From NCBI GenBank assembly GCA_963281255.1, contig OY725493.1, forward strand, positions 2,945,857 through 3,009,856: 64,000 nucleotides of DNA, written 5' to 3'. The position numbers and the translations under genes are program-made. This DNA is from Aphrocallistes beatrix. Its lineage: Eukaryota; Porifera; Hexactinellida; Sceptrulophora; Aphrocallistidae. Of the stretch, positions 53,101 through 62,960 are shown piece by piece; positions within the stretch are counted from its first letter, which is position 1, and the number at the start of each line of letters is the position of its first letter. The notes under the pieces were generated by a model. That model saw nothing but the letters and a program-made list of their open reading frames with translations, ran no database searches and was not told the origin of the DNA.

Positions 53101-56100
53101 TCGTCAGTTGCGTTGCCTCTCCCGCAATACACTTGAGATGGATGTCTGGTGTTTAGTGTTACTTTGTTCAGCCAGTAAATGAGGGAGGAAAGATCGATAA
53201 TGCTATCATCTGTCCGGTATATTTTGTAATGCTATCATCTGTCCGGTATATTTTGTTCGCAACATAAATATCCGTCTTCAGCAGTGCAGATGCAGCCATT
53301 AATTCCACATCACTTCCCCAGTTGCCTGTGTTATACATACACTTCTCACTAAGATATTCTGCAGGAGTAGTTGCCAAGACCTGACTGAAGTACCAACCAA
53401 TTGTATCTTTACCCTCGCTGAGTATGTATCGACAAATTTCGCCCCGGAGCTTAGCGTGATACTCCTCCCTGCCGGTAATTATCTTGGAAAGGCACCTGAA
53501 AAGACTATTACCATTATCTCCAATTGTATCGAGTGTCCATGGCTCAAATAAACTTAAACTATGCTCCGCGATGCTAGAATGTTGGTCTGTTTGTTGATGA
53601 AATTGGAAATCTAGCAGCGCACATTTCTCTTTCTGCCACTCAACTGTTGTGGGTGTTATGATGGGACTGTCAGATGTTAGATGGTCGAGCCGTGGAAATT
53701 TCTCCTTTCTAAGCAGTAACAGCTTATCTTCTATATACTCCATTGCCTGAATTTTAGGAAAATAAAGATTGGTAACATTATATGTCTAATATTGAGCAGT
53801 GAATATTAACTTAAACATGCTCACCACTCCATAAATTACTTTGTCAACATAATCGCATATTCGAGATGCACCTAACTCCGGAGAGATTCCTTTCACAAAT
53901 TCCATCAGTGAAGAGTTAATCTCTCTTCTCTATAGAGACAAAAATATCAAGATCACGCAAAAATGTAATTAAGGAAACAGAATCATAAGCCAAATTAGAA
54001 CAATAGCTTTTTACGTACCACTGTTTCTGGAGAGGAATCTTTCAAATTTGATAAATAATCAAATTTGGGACGTAGAAGCCTTTTACATTACGAGCCTTTT
54101 CCAATTCCTCGTGAAGTATCGACATGTAGGCTCCACGGCGTGCGTGATCCGTAAACGCCAACTAAGAGAATATCGAATTAGTTGTCAATTTACATAATAA
54201 ATAAGGATGATAAACAATTTTGAGGGGTGGCAACAAACCTTGAAGTTATCCAATTCGTTCAAAATTAACTCTTCTGATATGCCAAATTTCCAATCATTCT
54301 GGGGCACTGTTCTACTTTCCTATTTATAATATAATTTTAAATTTTGCAAAATATTTTGTCAGTACATGATAAAATAATTATATTACCTTGTATTTCTTTG
54401 TAACGTTGGTTGGGAGATCACTGTTTTTACGCTTTGTCAGTTTGGCTTCTGACCGTGGAAAGTAGGGCCTAGCGAGGTGAAGCGGAATTTTTCTGCATTT
54501 AAAGTCACTGCCTTCCTTGACAACTAGTGCATGACTATCCGTTACTTCAGTTGCAATAACAGGCCCAATATATTTAGGTTCTGTCTTAGTTCCTGGCATT
54601 TTCTTGGCTTTTCGTATATTCCGGAAAAGAATTGGATCTCCTTGATTGATTTTCGAACTGTTGAAAGAGATTCCATTAAAACAGTTACAATTACCTTCTA
54701 TTAATGCAAAATTACCTGTTTTTCTTCACTTTACTATCAAATACATGTTTCTGCTTTAATTACTCTTTCAAGATGTCAGCATGAGCATTTTTCCGTGATA
54801 TAGACTGAGCTTCCATTAGTGGGCATATCCATTCATCAAGATTTTCGGAGTCGTGGGAGACTGTGTCAGCTCTTTCATCAGGATTGGTTAGAATTTGGAT
54901 ATTGTTTAGATCCTCAATATCTTCAATTTCAACACGTATATTAGTATGAGAAAATAGTTCAATACAGTTAGCTTCTCTGCCATACATCAGGTAAATGGTG
55001 AGTAATCTGTTGATCTCTTCCAACATGTATTTGCAGCCAGGACAGCAGCTTGTAATTTGCTCGGCCATTCTTCTCCTGTTTCTTTTACCATTTTATGGAG
55101 CTTGGTTTTAATTATTTTATCATGTGCTTCGACGAGACCATTACTCTCTGGATGGTAAGCAGTTGTCTTGCGATTATCAACTCCCAATTTCCTGTGAAAT
55201 TATTGAACTCCAAATGATAACTTTACAATTAAAAAATACTTTTTGGAATTGGTTTTCCTTGCAAAGAGCCACATACCTTGCTAACAAACTCAGGACCTTG
55301 ATCATGCTGGATAACCTGAGGTACTCCTAGAGTAAAATAAATACTCTCCAGCTGTGTCAAAACTTCTCTACTTGTTTTTGTTTTCAAAGGGCGGACTGCA
55401 GAGAATTTACTGAGGTAACATGTTGTTACCAGGAGATGTTTATACCCTTCTTTGTTACCTTGTAAATCGCAAACAAGGTCAATACCAATATGTTTCCAGG
55501 GTTGATCTGGGGGAGAGATTGGATGCAGTTTTCTTTGAGGTTGAGGTGGTAGTGCAGTTTGACAACCATGACAAGTTTTTACCTAAAGAAGACAAACGAT
55601 ATAATTAGTAATGGAATGCAATAACAAGATGTTTACCGATTTCACAAGTTATCTTCAAGTTGCGAGATATTTGTCAGGAATTATTTGATAGTTACGATTA
55701 CAAACGATTGCGTGAATGGGAAAATATTTTTGCAATAAGGGATGACTTGAATGAAAGGCATTTATCACAATGTTGAACAAGTGGTATTGGGTAACTAATT
55801 TGGCTTCATGTAAATTCAAATAACACACTTGATTATCAAATTCAGGCGATAATACATCAATAAAACTTGTTAATTATCAAAATAAGATTCTTTTATGTAT
55901 GTCTAAATTTATAACTCCAGTACTTATGTTAAAATGTAGGTTTATATTAAAGTGCAGGTTCATAGTTTTGACTAGAATAATCTCCAGTATTGAAATCCTA
56001 TGAGTAGTCACTAATCAGGATTTTTTTCTAAGACTAAATTCAAAATGACATTGTTTACACAATCCATAAGAAAAATTGTAATGCGAAAATCGAACATACA

Positions 56101-58177
56101 TATTCTCTAATTTCCTTGCTCATTCCTGGCCAGAAATACTTCTGTTTGACAAGCTTGATTGTACTGTTGATACCAGGATGTGCAGGACCGTTGTGGTACA
56201 GTTTGATGACATCTGCAACTCGATTTGAACCAACAACTTCGTAGGTATGCGATTGGTTTCCGTTTATCTTCACCTATTAAAGTAATAAATTAACAGTTCG
56301 GATATTTGAAGTATCAGTCATGTACATTGTACCACGCACTAAACCAATGCGTCGATTATAGATACAGGGATGTATTATGATACGAAACAATGCACCATAC
56401 CATACCACTGTTTCTCAGAGAAATTGAGAAGTTAAATTGGATATACATTGGATCCTCTACAATGGTGGAGGGCTCGAGCCGCCAGAACGGACTCCATTTC
56501 CCATATATGTGAGGTAAAAATGGTGTAGCTCGCTAAAATATAATCCAATTCTTTTAGCTCAATTAGTGTCCCATACCTATGGACTCTCCCCATCACCATT
56601 TACAGTTTCATTATACAGGTGACTCCGCTTAATCGAGACACTTTGTTCCCGGATATTTTGTCCCAATTAAGCGATGAAATTTGGTACATATTAACTTCTA
56701 TGTATGGGAACCATTTCGTTCTTGGAGACTTGTCCCGATTAAACGGAGTTGACTTTATTTCTATAACTTATTACTTGTTCTAGATAGTTGAGAAATAAAA
56801 GTAATGATAAAATGTTAGAACAAAATTTATGCATTTCCTTGAAAAGTTTATCATCTTTTCCCGACTACATATTGTGAGGCTTTGACCTGAAAGTTCCTCT
56901 TTACCTGACACGTCTTCTTCTTTGATTCGAGAACAGATGTGGGATACACATCTTGAGTAAGGAAGTTCGAGATCGCTTCGTATTCTTCAGTTAACATCTT
57001 ACGAGCTTTGATCTGCTACTTTAGTCTGTTCTGTCTTTGTTTGGTTTAGTTTGGTTTGGTTTGTGTTCTGTTTGTAATGCTTCAATGTAGATTTTCCTTA
57101 TACAAACATGGACAATTCATGTATATATATCGATCATAGTATCACTAATATTATATTATTCCTAATTGAATGTAAGAATCTCACGGGGTGTGGAAATCTC
57201 ACGCTACAACTAGAATATCCTTGGTTTACTAATATAAGGGTGTAAGAATCTCACGCTCCTACTAGGATATCCCTGGTTTACTAATACAAGGGTGTAAGAA
57301 TCTCACGGGTGTGGAAATCTCACGCAACAGGCCTCGTGTCACAACCAAAAGGCAAGACAGTTTGTTGGTCAGAAAATTCAAAACGGATCGATTTAAGACT
57401 GCTACTCAGATCAGAGCCGAAGTATTATCAGAATATTCGCTAAAACTTTCCACTTCAACAGTCCAGAGAAGGTTAAGAGGGGCTGGACTGTTCGGACGGA
57501 AACCACGAAGGAAGCCCCGCCTAACTCCCAAGCATAAGAGAGACCGTCTTGCCTTCGCAAGGGCACACAAGGATTGGAGTACTAAAGAATGGGCCAGAAT
57601 TACGTTCAGTGACGAATCTCGATTCCTTCTCTATACTAATGACGGGAGAGTATACGTAAGGAGAATGAAAGGGGAGGAGTTTTCGGAGAGGTATATTCAG
57701 AAAACCTGCAAATTTGGTGGGGGTGGCATCATGGTTTGGGGATGTTTTTGCTGGAGTGGCGTGGGACTCTTGTGGAAAGTATCTGGGAACCTCAAGACAG
57801 ATTCCTACATTGATATTTTGGAAAATGCTCTAATTCCAAGCGTTGATTTGAATTCTCTACACTCTGGATGGACATTTCAGCAGGACAACGCCCCATGCCA
57901 CAGGTCAAAGGGTACTAAGCAGTGGTTTGATGAGCAAAAAATAGAGGTAATGGATGGGCCGGCACAGTCACCTGATCTAAACCCGATTGAGAACCCTTGG
58001 GATCAAATTTCCATAAGCATTCAAGAGAAAAGCCCATCCAACCACTCGGAGTTGTGGAATGCTATATTGAGTACTTGGGACAGTATCGACATTAACCAGC
58101 TCCATACTCTGATAGATAGCATGCCGCAAAGATGTAAGGCTGTAATTCAAGCAAGGGGTGGTTCTACTAAATACTAA
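50136..58177 (+). CDS. Tc1-like transposase, split by Ginger1
   Basis: The first part (50136-50317) is MPSKPRISIENRANLILLSK through a helix-turn-helix (TQREVATMVGCSQNSVAEIL) to ITIPGRP, the GRPR-like minor-groove motif. The second part resumes at 57334, RVTTKRQDSLLVRKF, continues through the second DNA-binding segment (STSTVQRRLRGAGLFGRKPR), FSDESRFLLY (first Asp), FQQDNAPCHRSKGTKQWF (second Asp) and SPDLNPIENPWDQI (Glu, spacing 34), ending GGSTKY. The insertion lies exactly in GRP|R. Odd residues are G in DGPAQSPDL (usually W) and P in ENPW (usually L). Total about 342 residues, normal for Tc1. Transposition function is currently blocked. Confidence 0.93.
50314..50317. repeat. Ginger1 target duplication, left copy (GGCC)
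   Basis: GGCC immediately precedes the TGTTGCG terminus. The matching copy is 57330-57333. Confidence 0.9.
50318..50520. repeat. Ginger1 left terminal inverted repeat with subterminal repeats
   Basis: The first about 81 bp match the right end exactly. GCGTGAGATT or GTGAGATTCTTACACCC recurs four to five times in 200 bp, with TTAGTAAACCAGGGA spacers, so the end is built of about 80-bp tandem units. These repeated words are plausible transposase-binding sites. Confidence 0.9.
50521..51170. other. Ginger1 non-coding interior
   Basis: No exon was recognised. Could contain the 3' UTR of the transposase or further short exons. Confidence 0.4.
51175..51475. repeat. Tandem repeat, about 95-bp unit, three copies
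   Basis: GTGATGGCCTCCTCCTCCCC, followed by CAATAGCCATCCCGTTCCTC and GGAGTGCGATGCGAGTAAAT, repeats three times almost identically. The third unit has CCATCCCATCCCG, a 5-base expansion. Diverged partial units follow at 51470-51490 and 51645-51740. Confidence 0.93.
51476..52300. other. Ginger1 non-coding interior, continued
   Basis: Diverged tandem-repeat remnants at the start, then AT-rich sequence without recognised coding signal. Confidence 0.4.
52305..52443. repeat. 16-bp minisatellite (CGAGTGTACCGYMRGT)
   Basis: About eight head-to-tail units of CGAGTGTACCGTCAGT, CGAGTGTACCGCAGGT and similar. The long frames through it are translations of the repeat (VECTVSRVYRQSS). Confidence 0.95.
52453..52599. 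mobile_element. Pogo-type MITE inside Ginger1, 147 bp
   Basis: The ends CAGCTGACTCCGCTTAATAG and, reversed, CAGTCGACTCCGCTTAAGAG are inverted with TA flanks. Non-coding. Confidence 0.85.
53061..56997 (-). CDS. Ginger1 transposase: integrase-like core plus OTU domain, spliced, decayed
   Basis: Nine exons with GT/AG borders: 56997-56905 (MLTEEYEAISNFLTQDVYPT), 56273-56100 (zinc-finger His pair in KLYHNGPAHPG and YFWPGMSKEIREY), 55582-55277 (CHGC, then GIDLVCDL first Asp and QHDQGPEFVSK second Asp), 55191-54716 (AYHPESNGLVEAHDKIIK with Glu), 54657-54387 (GPY/F-like KYIGPVIATEV), 54319-54239, 54161-54019, 53929-53825 and 53746-53168 or to 53061. The last exon has the OTU domain: GDNGNSLFRCL and GNWGSDVELMAAS. 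The catalytic Cys of DGNCLFR is Ser. Most introns are phase 0. One-base frame changes in exons 4 and 7, a stop in exon 4 and a 29-bp duplication near 53200 disrupt it. It would have catalysed cut-and-paste transposition. Confidence 0.85.
53199..53257. repeat. 29-bp tandem duplication in the OTU exon
   Basis: AATGCTATCATCTGTCCGGT plus ATATTTTGT occurs twice in direct succession. 29 is not a multiple of three, so it shifts the frame and truncates the OTU domain. Before the duplication the frame may have run to a GTGAGT donor near 53060. Confidence 0.9.
56616..56755. mobile_element. Pogo-type MITE in Ginger1 intron 1
   Basis: The left end CAGGTGACTCCGCTTAATCG and the right end, reversed, AGTCAACTCCGTTTAATCGG are inverted. 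CCCAATTAAGCG words lie inside. A half copy is at 32955-33025. It lies between exons 1 and 2 of the transposase gene. Confidence 0.78.
57170..57329. repeat. Ginger1 right terminal inverted repeat
   Basis: Exact inverse of the first about 81 bp of the element, then an approximate second unit (TAATATAAGGGTGTAAGAAT) and a third (CACGGGGTGTGGAAATCTCA). Ends CGCAACA at 57329. Confidence 0.93.
57330..57333. repeat. Ginger1 target duplication, right copy (GGCC)
   Basis: GGCC directly follows the CGCAACA terminus. Deleting one copy with the element restores the Tc1 frame (GRP-RVTTK). Confidence 0.9.
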
Positions 58178-58282
58178 TGACAATTTATTCGATTATGATA
58201 AAGAATTACTGTCAAAATTAATAAGGGACTTAAAAATTTTGAGTAAATTCATTTTGAGCAATTCTTTTTGACCGGCACTGTA

Positions 58283-59364
58283 TATACGGGGGTTGTCCCG
58301 AAAGTCCGCGGACTTTTTAAAGAAACCAAGCAACTTTTTAAAGAAACCATAAGAGTGGTGCAAATTAACATTTGATAATCTTTTAATCCAACTATTTCTT
58401 ATTTTCTACTGTATAGCAAGCATGACTTTCTATTTCTTATTGTGTTCAATATTGCATTGTGAAAAATTCTTGCTTTTCTCCGAAATAGAATCTTTTGAAG
58501 AAAGTAAACGGACTGTAATTTGGTTCTTATGGAAACAAGGGAAATCTGGTTCTGGGACATTAACTGAGATGTCAGAAGTGTATTGAGATGAATGCCCAAA
58601 AAAGACGATGGTATATCTACAAGTGGATTGAGCGATTTTCTGTGTTGGGTGGAAAACTGTTGGGAAAGCACCACGTAGTGGCCGTCCAAGTTCCACTATT
58701 TTTCATGGTAATATTCGAGCATGTGAAGAAGGTAATAGATGAGGATCGTCGTATCACATTTCAGAGAATTAGAAGAGAAGTTGGGAATCCCTAAAACGTC
58801 TATTCACCTTATACTTACTGCACATCTTGGAATGACCCTAGTTGTGGCTAGATGGGTCCCAAAACTTGTATCTGAACAACAAAAGCTTGCGCGATTTCAG
58901 GTTTGTCATACTCCTATCAAGCTTGGCAGCACGAGAAGGATTACCTCAAGCGTAGTGTGACTGGAGATGAATCATGATTCCATTTTTATGACCTGAGTCT
59001 AAATTTCAGAGCAGCCAGTGGAAAAGAAAAGATGAAGCCCCGCCAATAAAAACCAAGTCCCTTCCAACAGCGGGAAAGACGATGGTCACAGTATTCTGGG
59101 TTTACGAATGTATTTTACTGATTGAATGGTTGCCAGAGAAAACGACAATCAATAGTGATTATTACTATATTACAATTTTAAAGAATTTGCGTGAGTGAAT
59201 CAAGAAAGAACGAGAAAGAACGCAAGTTGACTAATTGAATTTTGTTACAGCATGATAATGCAACACCCCAATCAAGTGAGAAAACGAAGGCAATCATTAG
59301 CGAACTAGGCTTTGAATTGGTGCTACATCCTCCTTACAGCCCAGATCTAGCCACCAGCAACTTG
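58283..59364 (+). pseudogene. Mariner element and transposase remnant
   Basis: CGGGGGTTGTCCCGAAAGTC at the left resembles a mariner terminus. Fragments on the + strand are DEDRRITFQRIRREVG, GIPKTSIHLILTAHLGM, VARWVPKLVSEQQKLARFQV, VTGDESWFHFYD-like (with first Asp), LLQHDNATPQSSEKTKAIIS (second Asp) and ELVLHPPYSPDLATSN (third Asp in YSPDLA). This is the mariner DD34D layout. It has many frame changes and stops, and it is truncated at 59364 by the pogo-like MITE fragment. It starts 2 bp after the Tc1 element. Confidence 0.8.
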
Positions 59365-59365
59365 A

Positions 59366-59454
59366 TTTTCCACAAATGTCGGATTATGGAGGTTATTCGA
59401 TAATCCGACATTTTTTTCGTCTCTCATTGAATGTCGGATTATGGAGGTTCCACT
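59366..59454. repeat. Pogo-type MITE right-end fragment
   Basis: Matches the final about 110 bp of the MITE at 11255-11736 (ATGTCGGATTATGGAGGTTA, ending GGTTCCACTG). The left part is missing where the mariner remnant ends. Confidence 0.8.
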
Positions 59455-59467
59455 GTATATATATATA

Positions 59468-59947
59468 CACTACCCGGACAAAAGTATTTGCACACTTCAT
59501 TTTCTTACGTGCATTTAATACTAAAATGGGTCTATTCATGAAGATTAAAACTCCGAAACAGTAAGTGATACAACTAATCGGGTTTCAAATTTGGAATCTT
59601 CGCATTCGAATTAGTTATTGTAGGATATTTCTAATCAATTACTAATTCCCAATTATTTCAAATTATCAATTACTGCCACCTTGGCTACATATTTCACTTT
59701 TTATCACTATACATGATGGTGATGTACTACCCCTTGTGCCACAGGTTGATAATTTTACTCATTGGGTTGAGCCATTTGTTAGAAATCTTCAACTATTACT
59801 AATTCGAATGTGAAGATTTCGAATCTTAAATCAGACTCTTAATAGCTCTTAGAGTTTGAATATTTTTCAATTCATGAAAAGATCAATTTTGTACTATTTG
59901 TATGGGGAAGAATATAGTGTACAAATACAACTTTTGTCCGGTTAGTG
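59468..59947. mobile_element. Tc1-type MITE family B, full copy, 480 bp
   Basis: The ends CACTACCCGGACAAAAGTAT and, reversed, CACTAACCGGACAAAAGTTG are inverted, TA flanked. The body is palindromic as in 45482-45958. Confidence 0.83.
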
Positions 59948-59949
59948 TA

Positions 59950-60393
59950 TATCTGTAGCGAATTGATTGAAGAAACTGCCAGGCACAGAAGGCTGATTTT
60001 GAGCTTGTGGGAATATTTTTGCTATGGCTTTTACCTCAGAGGAAAATGTCGACTCATCATGGAATTATGACGTCATTGTCACCTTTTTTAGAATTAGAAT
60101 TTTCAGTTTTTTGCCTATAATTCAGTCATTTTAGGTGACAGAAGGCTGAAATTTTAATTGAATGGGTATATTAATATATCTCAAATATGAAAGACCTCTC
60201 ATCAAAAATGATGACTCATCACTCTGTCAATAACGCTATCATTACGAATCAAAAATTTTAAATTTGGCAAATTTTGTGATCTTTCGTGTGATATCGATTA
60301 TAACATTAAGACAGACGTATTTAGAGATGTTATCTACTTTCTGATTAATTAATATCAGCCTGCCGCGCAGCGTAAGCAAGCGAAGCGTGCTTG
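59950..60393 (+). repeat. CRE-bearing dispersed repeat, shortened copy
   Basis: ATCTGTAGCGAATTGATTGA to AGCGAAGCGTGCTTGT. TGACGTCA is kept near 60067. The second site has lost the palindrome (AATAACGCTATCA) and the hairpin region is partly deleted. Confidence 0.85.
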
Positions 60394-60544
60394 TTTTATT
60401 AAATATCAGCCTTCTACCACCTAAAACAGCTGTGTTGTAGTCGAAAAATTGATATTTCTAATTATAAAAGGTGACATTGACGTCATAATTCCATGATAAG
60501 TCGACATTTTCGATTGAGGTCAAACTTGGACCCATAAATATATA
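60394..60544 (-). repeat. CRE-bearing repeat, partial inverted copy
   Basis: TATCAGCCTTCTACCACCTA, then TGACGTCA near 60479, then TAAGTCGACATTTTCGATTG. It abuts the preceding copy in opposite orientation, making a broken inverted pair. Confidence 0.7.
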
Positions 60545-61085
60545 TACTATACCTAACATTAATCACGAGTGGGAAGTTAGCAGCGAGATATGAGTAATTT
60601 CTCAGTCAATTCTCATCAATCATGGTCAAACTTGTCCTATGGCATAATCTAGTATGGGGCTTTTCTCTATTCTGATAGTTAGTGTATATCACCTCTCCTC
60701 AACTCACAATGACATTGCAATTTTCCAGTACAAAATCCCCATAGACAATTTCGAGCACTACTCTTATCACGCCTCCTCAAATTTCTTTTCTGACTCCCTG
60801 ACTGCATACAACGTTAAGATTTTTATTTGGAAAATACCATGGGCAGTCAACCGAGAAATTTTGACCAAAATTAAGCCCATGCCACTTTGGCATGTTTGGG
60901 CCATTTTTTTAATGCAAGCTTAAATATTTTTGTGGCGCCTGAATAATTCGGACAATTCCCCTTTCAGGAAATTCTACTAAATGATCATGTATAGTGTTGA
61001 TTTATTTTTGTTTGAACTCATGGAATATAGAGGAGCGGAACAAGGGGTCACTCGATGGGGTTACTAGGAGGTTTGAGATTGAAAT
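60545..61085. repeat. Dispersed repeat, inverted relative of 5620-5815, and unassigned sequence
   Basis: GCAGCGAGATATGAGTAATT, CATGGTCAAACTTG and GCATAATCTAGTATGGGGCT are the reverse complement of 5650-5810. 60725-61085 is unassigned. The 89-codon frame at 60654-60923 has no known domain. Confidence 0.55.
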
Positions 61086-62290
61086 ATTGCACATTCCTGT
61101 GTCGTCCAGGAAAAATATTGAGCTCGAATATAGTCATGTGACCCTTCAAATTTCTCCAAATTAAATGCTGAGTACGAATATCAACATTGAAACCTATTGA
61201 GTATGTCATGGCTGGTCCAACCGAGATTGGGAATTATGGGTATTCACAGTATGTCCCAAATTATTGGCAATGAACTTTAACCTCGTGTAATATTTAACAT
61301 ATGTTTAGGAAGAGTATTATCATTTTAAGATAATTTCATTTACGCGTTTTCATCCTATATATACACTACAACCCATGCTGTTAAACAGCACCTTTTCTGG
61401 AATGCAAACTCATTTTCTTAGTACCAATCTAATCCCATCAAAAATCTATCACAGTTTTTATTGCAATGTATTCTTATATACTACTGAATTTAGTTATCCA
61501 ATATTCATGTTATGTATATATCATTTAGTTGTGTAATTTTGTTTTTTTTTAAAGATTCAGAATGATATAGTAGGATTTGAAAGTCAGAATTATGTGAATA
61601 TTTACTTTAGCACAAAATGACAATGTAAAAATTGTAATTTCGCTCTTAAAATTCACAATTTTATACTGACCTTGTTTAAAGGTAATAGTTTAACTAATAA
61701 TTAGGACTCTTAGTTAGGATTAAACTCAAGTACAATTAAATTATATTTTAAAATTTTTTTCCTTGAAAAATCTAACTATTTTTTCAGAGTCTAAATCTTG
61801 TTGAATCCTTTAATAAATACTCCAAAATTACACAACTAAATGATATTTACATAACATGAATATTTGCATAACTAAATTCAGTAGTATATAAGGCATTGCA
61901 TTACATACTGTGATAGATATTTGCTGGGATTTTCAAAAAAATTGGTACAAAAAAATGAGTTCGCTTTCCAGATAAGGTGCTGTTTAACCGCATGGTATGA
62001 TAGTGTGACTCAAGATAGTGTATATATGATGAAAACGCGTAATTGAAGTCATCCTGAAATTATAATACTCTTCCTAAACATGTGTTTGATATTACACGAG
62101 GTTAAAGTTCATTGCCAATAATTTGTGACATATTGTGAATACCCATACTTTCCAATCTCGGTTAGACCAGCCATGACATACTCAATAGGTTTCAATGTTG
62201 ATATTCGTACTCGGCATTTAATTTGGAGAAATTTAAAGGGTCACATGACCATATTCGAGCTCAATATTTTCCGGGACGACGCAAGAATGT
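61086..62290. mobile_element. Large foldback element, arms about 460 bp
   Basis: The left arm (about 61090-61545) is repeated in reverse at about 61830-62285 with roughly 85-90% agreement: GTCCAGGAAAAATATTGAGC versus GCTCAATATTTTCCGGGACG, TATTGAGTATGTCATGGCTG versus its complement, and CTGAATTTAGTTATCCAATA versus its counterpart. The central about 280 bp is only partly palindromic. CAGTATGTCCCAAATTATTG inside the arm resembles the terminus of the IS630-type element at 17330. Non-coding. Confidence 0.8.
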
Positions 62291-62439
62291 AGATTGTAAT
62301 TCGAATATTTTCAATGATTTTAAAAGATTTTTCGATTCTACGACTTAGAAATGTGTTTTGTATGGCGAGTTTGAAGAAAAAAAAATGTGTCCTGGCACGG
62401 AGCGAAAATCGTGAATCAGAGCCCACTGCTTTTCAAGTT

Positions 62440-62960
62440 ATCTTCAAAGAGTCTTCAAATTTTAGGAAAAATTAGCTCACACATTTTCCTCGAACACTCT
62501 AAATTTGTAGAAATGTTGGATGTTCAGATCAGTGCATTTTGAGGACCAATTGGATCTGATTTTTTTGTGATGTGAAAAAAGTGCAAATTTGGGGAATTTT
62601 GCAAAATGTATCTAATTTGAACTGCGAATGAATAACTTTTTCTCGTTTCTGATAATCAATTCAGTGGATTTAATAAATATTTATATGGCGAATGAAAGGT
62701 ATCTGGTGCTAAATCGTCATGGAACATCGATTATGAAGACATTTTTACAGAAGCAGTGGGCCCTGATTCGCGATTTTCGATGCGTACCAGGACACATTTT
62801 TTTTTCTTCAAACTCGCCATACAAAACACATTTCTGAGTCTTAGAATCTTTTAAAATCATTGAAAATATTCGAATTACAATCTCTAAGGGCCATAATAAC
62901 TAAGATCGTTTGAGTATAATAAATTTATACCTAATGAAGCTTGTAACAGAACTTAATTGT
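62440..62960. repeat. Dispersed repeat shared with 21540-21850
   Basis: TTTCCTCGAACACTCTAAAT, CCAGGACACATTTTTTTTTC and ATAACTAAGATCGTTTGAGT match 21590-21830 (partly in reverse). An inverted pair, TTTTAGGAAAAATTAGCTCA region and the later half, adds to the foldback nature of the neighbourhood. Non-coding. Confidence 0.6.

Larger units (their letters stand above)
50318..57329 (-). mobile_element. Ginger1-type DNA transposon, 7,012 bp
   Basis: TG...CA termini, perfect inverted repeats of about 81 bp, a 4-bp duplication and a spliced minus-strand gene for a Gypsy-integrase-like transposase with an OTU domain. No reverse transcriptase, protease, gag or LTR is present, so this is the cut-and-paste Ginger1 group of DNA transposons, whose published members have 40-270-bp TIRs and OTU or Ulp1 C-terminal domains. 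It interrupts a Tc1 transposase gene. Two pogo-like MITEs have inserted into it (52453-52599, 56616-56755), and the transposase has frame damage, so it is no longer recent or autonomous. Confidence 0.9.
49911..58280 (+). mobile_element. Tc1-like transposon carrying a Ginger1 insertion
   Basis: The ends CAGTGCCGGTCAAAAAGAAT and ATTCTTTTTGACCGGCACTG are perfect inverted repeats, with TA on both sides (49909-49910 and 58281-58282). Without the 7,012-bp insertion and one GGCC copy it is 1,354 bp, a usual Tc1 size, and its transposase frame is uninterrupted. It is in the same orientation as AP-3 beta. Confidence 0.95.

Noticed and set aside
53061-56997. Integrase-like gene as part of a Gypsy LTR retrotransposon
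   Set aside because: No reverse transcriptase, RNase H, gag or LTRs lie between the termini. The element has long inverted repeats with a 4-bp duplication, and the C-terminal OTU domain matches Ginger1 DNA transposons.
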